In this document: one piece after another, positions 29,349 to 38,695 of the stretch
Layout of the letters: each line of letters starts with the position of its first letter
How positions within the stretch are numbered: position 1 is the stretch's first letter
Source: Acidimicrobiales bacterium
GTDB lineage: Bacteria > Actinomycetota > Acidimicrobiia > Acidimicrobiales > SKKL01
NCBI GenBank assembly: GCA_007121465.1
Contig: SKKL01000056.1
Coordinates: 1-50,031, forward strand
Direction of reading: 5' to 3'
DNA: 50,031 nucleotides
Made by a program: the position numbers and the translations under genes
Notes under the pieces: model-generated
Database searches by the model: none
The model's input: only the letters and a program-made list of their open reading frames with translations
What the model was told of the DNA's origin: nothing

Positions 29349-30896
29349 GTGCCGAGCGCCCTCGAATACGACCGCGATGACGACCGCCCGCAACTGGCAC
29401 CTCCGACCACCGCCGAGTGGGTGGTCCTGGCCGTCGCCCTCGTCGCCGGCCTGGTGCTGCGCTTCGCCACCACCTCGGCGCTGTGGCTCGACGAGGCGTT
29501 GAGCGTCAACATCGCCGCCCTCCCCCTCGGCGAGATCACCGACGCTCTGCGTCAGGACGGCCACCCCCCGCTGTACTACGGCCTGTTGCACGGGTGGATG
29601 CAGGTGTTCGGCGACGGCGACGTCGCCGTCCGGGCACTGTCGGGCGTCTTCTCCGTCCTGACCCTGGTGGTGGTGTGGGAGCTGGCCCGCCGCCGCGGTG
29701 GCGTCGCCGTCGCCGCCGGGTCGATGCTGGTCCTGACGCTGCTGCCCTACGCCACCCGCTACGCCACCGAAGCGCGGATGTACAGTCTGGTGACGCTGTT
29801 GGTTGCCATCGGATGGTGGGCTCTCGACCAGGCTTTCGAACGCCCGGACTCCCGTTGGCCTGCCGTGGTCGTCGGCGTTGCTGCCGCAGGGTTGCTGTAC
29901 AGCCACTACTGGTCGCTGTGGCCACTCGGAGCCACCGGCTGTCTGATGCTCGTGGTGTGGTGGCGGTCCGACGACGAGCGCCGCCGCGTGGGTCGCCGTT
30001 GCGCCGTCGCCCTCCTGGCCGGCGCGGTTGCCTTCGTGCCCTGGCTACCCGTTCTCGCCGACCAGTTGGCCCGCACCGGTACGCCGTGGGCGGCTGGCAC
30101 CCGACCCACAGCAGCGTTGGCCATCGCCGTGAGCGATCTGGCCGGAACGCCGGTGATGGTCGACGCCCTCCTGGGGGCCATGGCTCTCGTGGTCCTGGTG
30201 CTGCTCGGACTGTTCGCCGTCCCCCAGCCACCCTGGGGTGTCCGACTCGACCTCCGCACCGTTCCGGGCGTCCGTCTCGAGTTGGGCGTGGTCGTGGCCG
30301 CCCTAGCGGTCGGAATCGCCGTGGCCTGGGCGATGGACACCGCCTTCGCGAGTCGCTACATCGCCTTCGTGGTCCCGGTGGTCGCCGTTGCCGCCGGTCG
30401 AGGTCTGGCGGTGCTGCCCGGTCCGACGCCCCGCCTGGTGGCGGGTGTCGGGACCGCGGTGCTTCTCGGAGCGGTGTCGGTCGTGGGCGTGGTCGACCAA
30501 CGGACCCAGGCAGAATCCGCCGCCGAGGCGGTCACCGCCACGAGCGCCGACCTCGTCGTCCTGTGCCCCGACCAGCTCGGACCCGCGTTCTCGCGAGTGG
30601 CTGATCCCGACCTCCGCATCATCACCGTTCCCGAGCTCACCGCTCCGGAGCGGGTCGACTGGCGCGACTACGAGGAGCGCAACCGTGGGGCCGACGCGGT
30701 CGCGGTGGCCGAACAGATCCTCGAGCAGCGCGAGGGCGGCTCGATCTGGATCGTCTGGAAGGACGGATACCAGACCTACGAGGGCCTCTGCGAGTCCGTC
30801 CGGAACCACCTCGTCGCCGCCCTCGGCGGCACCACGGTCCTCGATGCCGACGCCGCGCGCTACTTCGAACCCATGAGGGTCGAGCGGGCCGGGTGA
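29349..30896 (+). CDS. GT39-like (PMT/ArnT-type) membrane glycosyltransferase
   Basis: Polytopic; LRFATTSALWLDEALSVNIAALPLGEITDALRQDGHPPLYYGLLHGWMQVFGDGDVAVRALSGVFS. Confidence 0.85.
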   Translation: MPSALEYDRDDDRPQLAPPTTAEWVVLAVALVAGLVLRFATTSALWLDEALSVNIAALPLGEITDALRQDGHPPLYYGLLHGWMQVFGDGDVAVRALSGVFSVLTLVVVWELARRRGGVAVAAGSMLVLTLLPYATRYATEARMYSLVTLLVAIGWWALDQAFERPDSRWPAVVVGVAAAGLLYSHYWSLWPLGATGCLMLVVWWRSDDERRRVGRRCAVALLAGAVAFVPWLPVLADQLARTGTPWAAGTRPTAALAIAVSDLAGTPVMVDALLGAMALVVLVLLGLFAVPQPPWGVRLDLRTVPGVRLELGVVVAALAVGIAVAWAMDTAFASRYIAFVVPVVAVAAGRGLAVLPGPTPRLVAGVGTAVLLGAVSVVGVVDQRTQAESAAEAVTATSADLVVLCPDQLGPAFSRVADPDLRIITVPELTAPERVDWRDYEERNRGADAVAVAEQILEQREGGSIWIVWKDGYQTYEGLCESVRNHLVAALGGTTVLDADAARYFEPMRVERAG

Positions 30897-30936
30897 GGTC
30901 CGCCATGGGTGGTTCCCGGCGTGCGAGGATCGTCCC

Positions 30937-31149
30937 GTGGAACCCTCTGTCCTGAACCCTCCCTCCGACCTGGTTCCGGTGCCCTGCCCCCGCTGTGGCA
31001 GCGCGGTCGAGGAGCGCTTCTACGGTCCCTGCTCGGGGTGCCGCGATGAGCTCCGCTCTCTCCTCGGGGGGCCTCGACGTGAGGTCGAGGTCGAGGCCTA
31101 CGAACCGAAGATGAACGTGACCCCCAACGCGGTCGCCCTCAAGGAGTGA
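30937..31149 (+). CDS. Small zinc-ribbon protein (70 aa)
   Basis: MEPSVLNPPSDLVPVPCPRCGSAVEERFYGPCSGCRDELRSLLGG...: CX2C-X11-CX2C; 3' end overlaps the convergent gene by 11 nt. Confidence 0.75.
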   Translation: MEPSVLNPPSDLVPVPCPRCGSAVEERFYGPCSGCRDELRSLLGGPRREVEVEAYEPKMNVTPNAVALKE

Positions 31150-32797
31150 TCGAGCCAGTCTCGGCGAGGACCTGCTCTCGCGCCCACGCATAGTCGGGCT
31201 TCCCCGCCGGGCTGCGCATCACGTGGTCGCGACGCACGATGGTCCGCGGCAGCTTGTATCGGGCGAGGTGTTGTGCACAGCTCTCCCGCAGCTCCTCGTC
31301 GTCGACGGCCTCACCATCTCGGATCACCACGATCGCCGCGACCTCGCTGCCCCACCGGGGGGAGGGACGACCCACGACGATCGCATCGATCACCGAGCGG
31401 TGAACCTTCAAGGCGGCCTCGACCTCCTCCGCAAAGACCTTCTCACCGCCGGTGTTGATCGTCACCGCGTCGCGGCCGTGCAGCTCGATGGTCCCGTCGG
31501 CGAGGAGCCGGGCCCGATCCCCGGGAACGGAGTAGCGGATGCCGTCGATGACGGGGAAGGTGCGCGCCGTCTTGTCCGGATCGCCCAGGTAGCCGCGGGG
31601 CACTCGGCCGCCCTGTGCCAACCACCCCAGCTCCTCGGCGCCGGGGTCGAGGTGGCCCTGAAGGTCCTCGGAGAGCACGGTCGAGCCGTCGGAGCGGTCG
31701 AACCCCGCCGCGGCGCCGCCACCCGCCTTCGACGACCGAGTGCCCTGGCGTCCACTCTCGGACGAGCCGAGGACATCGACGATCGTCACCTGCGGCAGGA
31801 CCTCGAGCAGCTCGTCGGCCACATGGGGGGTGAGGGCGGCGCCGCCGCTCATCACGAAGCGCAGAGTGGGGACCTCGCGCGGGGACCGACGCAGCTCCTC
31901 GATCAGCGGACGGGCGAACGAGTCGCCGACGATCAGCAGCGACGTGACCGCTTCACGGCGGCACGTGTCGAGGAGGTCAGCGGGATCGAGGTGGTCGGTG
32001 TGATCCTGGACCACCACGGTGCCTCCGGCGAGCCACGCGCTGATCGCGTTCCAGTGCGCTGCCCCGTGCATGAAAGGCGGAGAGGGGAGTGCCCGCAGCG
32101 CCGAGTCGCGTGCCCGTTCGACGATGGGGCCGATGCTGTCGTACTCCGAGCCGGACCGATCGCGCATGCCGAGTGCGGCCACCAGGAAGTCCGCTTGTCG
32201 CCAGCACACCCCCTTGGGCGCGCCGGTCGTCCCGCCCGTGTAGAGCAGGTAGAGGTCGTCTCCGCTCCACGCCTCGACCATGTCGGCCGGCAGATCCGGG
32301 TCGGCGTGGTCCAACATCTCCTCGTAGTCGAGACTCCCGGGAAGGGGCGCGTGTCCGCTCCCGTCGGGCACCCGGATGATCAGCTCGAGGTCGGGCAGGT
32401 CGTCGAGGATCTCGGCCAGGACGGGGGTGAAGACCTCGTGGTGGACCAGGGCGCGGGAACGAGAGTCGGTGAGGAGATAGCGCAGCTCGTCGGCGACGTA
32501 GCGGTAGTTGACGTTCACCGCCGCACCGCCGGCCTTCATGGTGCCGAGCATCGCCTCGAGGTACTCGGTGCCGTTGTGGAGATAGAGCGCCACGTGGTCG
32601 TGGGGCGACTCCCACGGCTCGCAGTCGGCGAGCGAACCGTGTCGACCGATTCCGTGGAACGCCAGCGCGGCGGCGAAGCGGCGTGTCCTGTCGGTGACCG
32701 CGGCCCAGGAGAGATGACGGTCGCGGTGGATCAGGCAGTCGTGGTCGGGGATGGCCCGACCGATGGCCTCGTGGAGTCGAGGCAGGTTCAGTTCCAC
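31139..32797 (-). CDS. AMP-binding acyl-CoA synthetase
   Basis: DDLYLLYTGGTTGAPKGVCWRQADF...ELHGRDAVTINTGGEKVFAEEVEAALKVHRSVIDAIVVGRPSPRWG. Confidence 0.94.
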   Translation of the reverse strand: MELNLPRLHEAIGRAIPDHDCLIHRDRHLSWAAVTDRTRRFAAALAFHGIGRHGSLADCEPWESPHDHVALYLHNGTEYLEAMLGTMKAGGAAVNVNYRYVADELRYLLTDSRSRALVHHEVFTPVLAEILDDLPDLELIIRVPDGSGHAPLPGSLDYEEMLDHADPDLPADMVEAWSGDDLYLLYTGGTTGAPKGVCWRQADFLVAALGMRDRSGSEYDSIGPIVERARDSALRALPSPPFMHGAAHWNAISAWLAGGTVVVQDHTDHLDPADLLDTCRREAVTSLLIVGDSFARPLIEELRRSPREVPTLRFVMSGGAALTPHVADELLEVLPQVTIVDVLGSSESGRQGTRSSKAGGGAAAGFDRSDGSTVLSEDLQGHLDPGAEELGWLAQGGRVPRGYLGDPDKTARTFPVIDGIRYSVPGDRARLLADGTIELHGRDAVTINTGGEKVFAEEVEAALKVHRSVIDAIVVGRPSPRWGSEVAAIVVIRDGEAVDDEELRESCAQHLARYKLPRTIVRRDHVMRSPAGKPDYAWAREQVLAETGSITP

Positions 32798-32802
32798 CGA
32801 GG

Positions 32803-33279
32803 TCAGTCCTCGGTGACCTCGGACACCTGGACCGATTCCATCGTGTCGCCCACCTCGATCGACAACGCCACCTCCATGCCGTCGGTGACCTTGCCGAAGT
32901 AGTTGTAGTTCTTGTCGAGGCGACCCTTGAGGTTCTCGATGCAGATGAAGAACTGCGAACCGTTGGTGTTGGGGCCGGCGTTGGCCATGGCCACCGCTCC
33001 GAGGTGGTAGTCGCCCTTGACCGGTTCGTCGGCGAACCGGTAGCCGGGGTTGCCGCGGCCGTCGCCGTCAGGACAGCCACCCTGGATCACGAAGCCGGGG
33101 ACGACCCGATGGAAGGTGAGTCCGTCGTAGAAGCCCGTCCGGGCGAGGTGGACGAAGTTGTTGACCGTCACCGGGGCGAGCGCCGGGTCGAGCTCGAGAA
33201 CGATGCTGCCCTTCGGGGTCGAGATGTCGACCCGGTAGCGGGCGTCGGTGTCGATGGTCATGTCAGGAGCAGATGCCAT
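32803..33279 (-). CDS. Peptidyl-prolyl cis-trans isomerase, cyclophilin type
   Basis: YRVDISTPKGSIVLELDPALAPVTVNNFVHLARTGFYDGLTFHRVVPGFVIQGGCPDGDGRGNPGYRFADE...NTNGSQFFICIE. Confidence 0.95.
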   Translation of the reverse strand: MASAPDMTIDTDARYRVDISTPKGSIVLELDPALAPVTVNNFVHLARTGFYDGLTFHRVVPGFVIQGGCPDGDGRGNPGYRFADEPVKGDYHLGAVAMANAGPNTNGSQFFICIENLKGRLDKNYNYFGKVTDGMEVALSIEVGDTMESVQVSEVTED

Positions 33280-33310
33280 GCCCCATGCTCGCACGTCGGC
33301 CCCGTGGCGG

Positions 33311-33967
33311 TCACACCCGTGAGGCGTCGGGCCGGGTGGCCAGTGGCGGAACCGTCTGCTCACCCGCCCCGATGGTGGCGATCCCGCCCGGAATCAGGGG
33401 CGACAGACCCTTCCAGGCCAAGATGCTCACCAGGTCGACGAGGGAGTCGAAGTCGAGCGGCTCGCCGATCCTCTCGTGTTCGGTGATCGCGGTCTGGAGC
33501 ATCCCCCCGATGGCCGCGGTGATGATCCGGGCCTCGGGAGTTCCACCCCACTTCCGGGTGAGGGTCTCCAACCGTTGGCGTCGGGCCTCGAGGACGGCCG
33601 GGTGTTGGCTCGTCGCGGCGGAGCTGATCAGCGCCCAGGGACCCGGGTTGTCCAGCGCGAACCGCAAGCACAGCCGCACCCACTCACGGGCCTGTTCGGC
33701 GGGACGGAGCCCCGGGTCGAAAGCCGGAGCGATCGCCTCGTCGAGCTCCTCGAAACACTTGAGGCAGACCGCGCCGACCAGGCCCCCACGGTCACCGAAG
33801 TAGTTGTAGACCAGGGCACGAGAAACCCCGGCCGCTGCGGCGATCTCCTCGAAGGTGACCTCGGTGGGCTCGCGACCGGCGAAGACGCCGATCGCAGCAT
33901 CGATGATCTGGGCCCTCCGCTTCGCTGGTGCGAGCCGGGTTCGTGGACCCGGAGGTGGTGGTGCCAT
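33311..33967 (-). CDS. TetR/AcrR family transcriptional regulator
   Basis: RRAQIIDAAIGVFAGREPTEVTFEEIAAAAGVSRALVYNYFGDRGGLVGAV. Confidence 0.92.
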   Translation of the reverse strand: MAPPPPGPRTRLAPAKRRAQIIDAAIGVFAGREPTEVTFEEIAAAAGVSRALVYNYFGDRGGLVGAVCLKCFEELDEAIAPAFDPGLRPAEQAREWVRLCLRFALDNPGPWALISSAATSQHPAVLEARRQRLETLTRKWGGTPEARIITAAIGGMLQTAITEHERIGEPLDFDSLVDLVSILAWKGLSPLIPGGIATIGAGEQTVPPLATRPDASRV

Positions 33968-34012
33968 CCGCAGCTCCTTTTGGCCGGCGGTGGTCTTCGG
34001 GCGCCGGGTGTC

Positions 34013-35032
34013 TCAGGAGGTGGGTGCAGGTTCCTCGGCGTCGACGAGCGGGAAGTGGCAGGCCACCCAGTGGTCGTCACCGACCCGCCTCATGGTGGGC
34101 TCGGTCTGGGCACAGCGGTCGGTGGCCTTGGGACAACGCGTCCGGAACCGACAGCCACTCGGCGGCATGATGGGCGACGGAAGCTCACCCTTGATGATGT
34201 CCTTCGCCTCGGGGCGAACCGTGGGGTCGGGAACCGGGATCGAGGTGAGCAGCGCATCGGTGTAGGGGTGGGCGGGCTCGCGATAGATCGCGTCGGGCGG
34301 ACCGACCTCGCACATCTTTCCGAGGTACATGACCGCGACCCGGTCGCTGATGTTCTTCACGACCGCCAGGTCGTGGGCGATGAACACGAGGGTGAGTTGG
34401 TACTCGGCCTTCATGTCCTCGAGCAGGTTGAGGATCTGGGCCTGCACCGACACGTCGAGCGCCGACACGGGCTCGTCGCAGATGATGACCTTGGGGTCGA
34501 GAACCAGCGACCGGGCGATCGAGATTCGCTGGCACTGGCCACCGGAGAACTCGTGGGCTCGCTTCGGCTTGGCAACGGTCGGATCGAGCCCGACCGAGGT
34601 CAGAACCTTGTCGACGACCGCCTCGCGCTCCTCGTCGGTGCCTCGCTTCCAGATGTTGAGAGGCTCAGACACCACTTCGCCGATCCGGCGTCGCGGGTTG
34701 AGCGAGGAGATCGGGTCCTGGAAGATCATCTGGATCTCAGGACGGAGCTTGCGCACCTGTTCCGCGCTGAGCGACGTGATCTCCTCGCCACGGAACCGGA
34801 TCGAGCCGCTGGTGGGCGAGGGCAGCTGCATGAGAGCACGGCCGGTCGTCGATTTGCCGCAACCGGACTCGCCGACGAGACCCATGGTCTCGCCTTCGAG
34901 GATGTCGAAGCTGATGTCGCTGACCGCGTGGACCTTGATCCCCTTCTTCAGCGGGAACTCCACGGTGAGGTTCTCGACGCTGATGAGGGGGTTCTGCTCG
35001 GGGCGCAGATGCGCGGTGCCGCTACCGGCCAT
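34013..35032 (-). CDS. Oligopeptide/dipeptide ABC transporter ATP-binding protein (OppF/DppF-like)
   Basis: LVGESGCGKSTTGRALMQLPSPTSGSIRFRGEEI...FSGGQCQRISIARSLVLDPKVIICDEPVSALDVSVQAQILNLLEDM. Confidence 0.94.
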   Translation of the reverse strand: MAGSGTAHLRPEQNPLISVENLTVEFPLKKGIKVHAVSDISFDILEGETMGLVGESGCGKSTTGRALMQLPSPTSGSIRFRGEEITSLSAEQVRKLRPEIQMIFQDPISSLNPRRRIGEVVSEPLNIWKRGTDEEREAVVDKVLTSVGLDPTVAKPKRAHEFSGGQCQRISIARSLVLDPKVIICDEPVSALDVSVQAQILNLLEDMKAEYQLTLVFIAHDLAVVKNISDRVAVMYLGKMCEVGPPDAIYREPAHPYTDALLTSIPVPDPTVRPEAKDIIKGELPSPIMPPSGCRFRTRCPKATDRCAQTEPTMRRVGDDHWVACHFPLVDAEEPAPTS

Positions 35033-36146
35033 GGGTTGCCTCCGTGGGGTTCGCCTCGAGCGTCACGAGGGTCTGCGGGAGTTGCGCCTCGATGTTCCGC
35101 TCGAACGCGGCGCGATTCTCGGGGGTGCCCACCGGGAACCAGCAGGCGTACTGGTGACCCGGGGAGGCCGCATCGACGAGCGGCGGCTCTTCCTCGTGGC
35201 ACTTGGGCTGTGCGTAGGGACACCGCGGGCTGAAGTTGCAGCCCTTCGGCGGATTGATGAGGTCCGGTGGACGGCCGCCGATGATCTTGAGTCGGGTGTG
35301 GCTCTCGTTCTCGAGGCGGGGGATCGACCGCAACAGTGCCTCGGTGTAGGGCATCTTCATCTGGGAGAACAGGACCGGGGTGGGCGCCTTCTCCACGACG
35401 TTGCCGCCGTACATCACGATGATCTCGTCGGTGCGACCGGCCACCACGCCCAGGTCGTGGGTGACCAGCACCATGCCCATGTCGCGCTCGCGCTGCTGGC
35501 GGTGCAACAGGTCGAGGATCTGGGCCTGGACGGTGACGTCGAGTGCGGTGGTGGGCTCGTCGGCCATGAGGAGCTTGGGGCCACAGGCGAGAGCGATGGC
35601 GATCGTCACCCGCTGGCGCATACCCCCCGAGAGCTGGTGGGGGTACTCGTCGACGCGCTTCTCGGGCTCGGGGATGTTCACCGAGCGGAGCAGCTCGACT
35701 GCTGTCTGGTGGGCTTCGTTCTTGTCGAGGTCGAGGTGGAAGCGCAGCGACTCGGTGATCTGGCGCCCGACCTTCACGACCGGGTTGAGCGAGGTCATCG
35801 GGTCCTGGAAGACCATGGCGATGTCGATGCCCCAGACCTGGCGCATCTCCTTGGGGCTGAGACCGGTGATGTCGCGGCCCTCGAAGTTGACCAGGCCCTC
35901 CCGGACGACGTTGTTCTTCGGCAACAGGTTCATCACCGAGCGCGACAACACGGTCTTGCCCGAGCCGGACTCACCCACGATGCCGAGGGTCTTGCCCCGG
36001 TCGAGGGTGAACGACACGCCGTTGACTGCTCGGACCCGGCCGAGGGGCGTGATGAAGTGGGTCTTCAGGTCACGCACCTCGAGAAGGTGCTGGCCATCGG
36101 CCTGAGACGGTGCCTCGAGCTTGGAGACCGACCGGCGACGGTTCAT
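35022..36146 (-). CDS. Oligopeptide/dipeptide ABC transporter ATP-binding protein (OppD/DppD-like)
   Basis: GIVGESGSGKTVLSRSVMNLL...HQLSGGMRQRVTIAIALACGPKLLMADEPTTALDVTVQAQILDLLHRQQRERDMGMVLVTHDLGVVAGRTDEIIVMYGG. Confidence 0.95.
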   Translation of the reverse strand: MNRRRSVSKLEAPSQADGQHLLEVRDLKTHFITPLGRVRAVNGVSFTLDRGKTLGIVGESGSGKTVLSRSVMNLLPKNNVVREGLVNFEGRDITGLSPKEMRQVWGIDIAMVFQDPMTSLNPVVKVGRQITESLRFHLDLDKNEAHQTAVELLRSVNIPEPEKRVDEYPHQLSGGMRQRVTIAIALACGPKLLMADEPTTALDVTVQAQILDLLHRQQRERDMGMVLVTHDLGVVAGRTDEIIVMYGGNVVEKAPTPVLFSQMKMPYTEALLRSIPRLENESHTRLKIIGGRPPDLINPPKGCNFSPRCPYAQPKCHEEEPPLVDAASPGHQYACWFPVGTPENRAAFERNIEAQLPQTLVTLEANPTEATHGR

Positions 36147-36357
36147 GGACAGAGCTCCTGGGTCTGACGTGGGCGGACGGCTCGACGACGGGGGGTCGAC
36201 GCAGGCGTCGGACGCGATGCGTCGACGTCGATCGTGCGGTACACCTCAACCTGCACCCGGTTCCCCCTTCGCTGCCCGTTCACCGGGCGTCACCTGAGCC
36301 TTGCGAACTGCGACTGGCAGCGGTCGCAGCGTCCCGCGAGGCGACTCACGGGAGGCA
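36147..36357 (-). ncRNA. Candidate structured 5' leader / cis-regulatory RNA of oppD
   Basis: Successive hairpins: TCCCGTGAG-TCGC-CTCGCGGGA, CTGCGAC-N8-GTCGCAG, GCCCG-GTGAA-CGGGC, TCGACGCA-N14-TGCGTCGA; no convincing CDS. Confidence 0.4.
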
Positions 36358-36363
36358 GGCGTG

Positions 36364-36393
36364 ACCGTATTCAGTCGGTTGTCGTCGTGTCAA
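36364..36393 (-). promoter_or_regulatory. Sigma70-like promoter for the oppDF leader
   Basis: Minus strand TTGACA-18 nt-TACGGT. Confidence 0.6.
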
Positions 36394-36460
36394 TTACCCA
36401 CCCGCCCGAGGCGCTCCACCCCGGCACCCGTCGTGCCACGATGGCATGCCTCGGGGCATC

Positions 36461-37753
36461 TCAGCCGACGCCGAGGTTGTCGTAGGTCCGGCGATGCGCG
36501 AGCACGGTGTTGACGTAGCTCTGCGACCGGTTGTAGCTCAACAGGGCGGAGTTGAGGGGCCCCGGCTGGTCGAGACGTTGGTGGTTTCGGCAGAGGTATG
36601 CCCCCGCGGCCGCGGCGGCGTCGTAGAGGTTGTGTGGATCCATGCGTCCGTCGCCGTTGCCATCGCGACGGACCATCCGCCAGGTGGAGGGGATGAACTG
36701 CATCGGTCCGACCGCACGGTCATAGATCGGGTCGCCGTCGAGGGCGCCACCGTCGGTGTCGGGGATGAGCATGACCCCCTCGGAGCCGTCGAGAGCAATT
36801 CCGATGATCCGTCGGGTGGTCGTTCCATCGGGGCGCAGTGACGACCCTCCGTAGGTGCCGTGGCGGCTCTCGACCCGTCCGATGCCGGCCAGGACCGACC
36901 AGGAGAGGTTGCAGGCGGCTTGCTCGGCGTTGATGACGTCAGCCGCCGAGCGGTAGGCGTCGAGGGCGACGACGGGGAAGTCGGCCCCGGCGACCGGAGC
37001 GGTCATGAACGCATCGGCGAAGCGTTGTTGTGCCCGGGGCAGTTCGGGCTCGGCGATCGCCAATTCGGCGATGGCCTCGTCGCGGATGCGGGTGGTGGTG
37101 TCGATGGTGAGGACGACCGCTTCGATCTCCTCCTGGGTGGTGGTGATTCGCGCGGCGAAGGCCACGACCTCGCCGTCGGCGATCTCGAGCCGCTCACGGA
37201 TGGTGGTGTCGACCGCCTCCATCATCACCTGCTGGCGCCCGGTGGCCATCGCCTCGGCCGAGTCGAGGGTCAGACCCGGGGCGGGATCGCCGGCTCCGAC
37301 GTAGGCCGCGACCGCGAGCTGGGCCTGTTCCCGCCGGAGCTGGGCGGCCTGCTGTCCGGCGGTGTGGCGACGATCGCGCAGAGAGGTGCGTTCCTCGCGT
37401 AGCTCCTCGCGCTCGACGGCGAGGCGCTCCAAATCGCTGGCCGCCTGATCGCGCCGAGCCCGGTTGGTGAGGATCGTCTGTTCGAGGGCGACGATCTCCG
37501 CTTCGGCCCGGTCGACCGCTGCGCTGCTCACCCGAACGTTGCGGACGGTCGCAGGAAGCAGCTCGCGAGCCTCGGCGAGAGCGTCGCCGGCCACCCGTTC
37601 GGTGGGCTCCTCGGCGGGCTCGCCGTCGGGGCCCTCCTCGGCCGACGCCATCGTGGGCGCGACCAACAGGACCGACAGGCAGGCCGCGGCCAGCATCCGG
37701 GTGCGTCGGCGCTGAGGTCGACGTCCCGCCGAGAGGGGGGCGCTCGTGTCCAT
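36461..37753 (-). CDS. Secreted coiled-coil lytic transglycosylase (SLT/MltB-like)
   Basis: Signal peptide MDTSAPLSAGRRPQRRRTRMLAAACLSVLLVAPTMASA; coiled coil; LSWSVLAGIGRVESRHGTYGG...YDRAVGPMQFIPSTWRMVRRDGNGDGRMDPHNLYDAAAAAGAYLCRN. Confidence 0.92.
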   Translation of the reverse strand: MDTSAPLSAGRRPQRRRTRMLAAACLSVLLVAPTMASAEEGPDGEPAEEPTERVAGDALAEARELLPATVRNVRVSSAAVDRAEAEIVALEQTILTNRARRDQAASDLERLAVEREELREERTSLRDRRHTAGQQAAQLRREQAQLAVAAYVGAGDPAPGLTLDSAEAMATGRQQVMMEAVDTTIRERLEIADGEVVAFAARITTTQEEIEAVVLTIDTTTRIRDEAIAELAIAEPELPRAQQRFADAFMTAPVAGADFPVVALDAYRSAADVINAEQAACNLSWSVLAGIGRVESRHGTYGGSSLRPDGTTTRRIIGIALDGSEGVMLIPDTDGGALDGDPIYDRAVGPMQFIPSTWRMVRRDGNGDGRMDPHNLYDAAAAAGAYLCRNHQRLDQPGPLNSALLSYNRSQSYVNTVLAHRRTYDNLGVG

Positions 37754-37846
37754 GTGAGGGCTGATCCATGATGGCAGGCGAGGTCCCTCTGGCGGTAGAT
37801 GACCGGCCGCTAGGGTGCAGACCGAGACGCGACCGAGGAGCCGACG

Positions 37847-38695
37847 ATGACCGACGACACGAACGGGACAACCGACCCGGACGCCCCACGGGTCACCGTG
37901 AGCGTCGAGGGCGGTATCGCCGACGTTCGCCTGAACCGACCCGACAAGCTCAACGCCGTCGACGGAGCCATGTTCTCGGCCTTGGTCGAGGCCGGCGCTG
38001 CGCTGCGCGACGACCCCTCGGTCCGGGTGATCGTGCTCTCGGGCGAAGGGCGCGGCTTCTGCGCCGGGCTCGACCTCGGCAGCTTCCAGGCGATGGCCGA
38101 CCCGGAGCGTCCCAGCCGGACCCGAGTCGACGCCGACTCGGTGCTCGACCGCGGCGACCGCATCACCAGCTTCGGACAGCAGGCCGTCTACACCTGGACC
38201 GAACAGCCGGTGCCGGTCATCGCCGCGATCCACGGCCCCGCTCTCGGCGCCGGGTTCCAGTTGGCCCTCGGTGCCGACATCCGATTCATCGCCCCCGACG
38301 CGAAGATGAGCGTGCTGGAGATCCGCTGGGGTCTGGTCCCGGACATGACCGGCACCCAGATGCTGCCCCGACTCGTCGGTCTCGACGTCGCGAAGGAGCT
38401 GACCTTCACCGGTCGCATGGTGTCGGGCACCGAGTGCGTCGAACTCGGGCTCGCCACCCACCTGGCCGACGATCCGAGAGCTGCGGCGATGGTTCTGGCC
38501 GAGGAGATCGCCGGCAAGAGCCCACATGCGATCCGCGGCGCCAAGCGACTGCTGTCGATGGCTGGCCAGGTACCGTTGGCCGAGGGCTTCGCCGCCGAAG
38601 CTGAGGCGATGGCCGCCCTCATCGGAAGCCCCAACCAGGTCGAGTCGGTCAAGGCCTGGTTCGAGAAGCGGGACCCCGCCTACCAGGATCCGTGA
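37847..38695 (+). CDS. Enoyl-CoA hydratase/isomerase (crotonase) family protein
   Basis: VTVSVEGGIADVRLNRPDKLNAVDGAMFSALVEAG...LSGEGRGFCAGLDLGSF...IAAIHGPALGAGFQLALGADIRF. Confidence 0.95.
   Translation: MTDDTNGTTDPDAPRVTVSVEGGIADVRLNRPDKLNAVDGAMFSALVEAGAALRDDPSVRVIVLSGEGRGFCAGLDLGSFQAMADPERPSRTRVDADSVLDRGDRITSFGQQAVYTWTEQPVPVIAAIHGPALGAGFQLALGADIRFIAPDAKMSVLEIRWGLVPDMTGTQMLPRLVGLDVAKELTFTGRMVSGTECVELGLATHLADDPRAAAMVLAEEIAGKSPHAIRGAKRLLSMAGQVPLAEGFAAEAEAMAALIGSPNQVESVKAWFEKRDPAYQDP

Noticed and set aside
36147-36357. Known riboswitch assignment (ydaO/c-di-AMP or cobalamin) for the oppD leader
   Set aside because: Only short fragments resemble the consensus; key conserved blocks are missing, so only an unassigned structured leader is reported.
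36110-36513. Short plus ORFs in the oppD leader region
   Set aside because: Basic, low-complexity products without SD or recognisable features; the region is better explained as an RNA leader.
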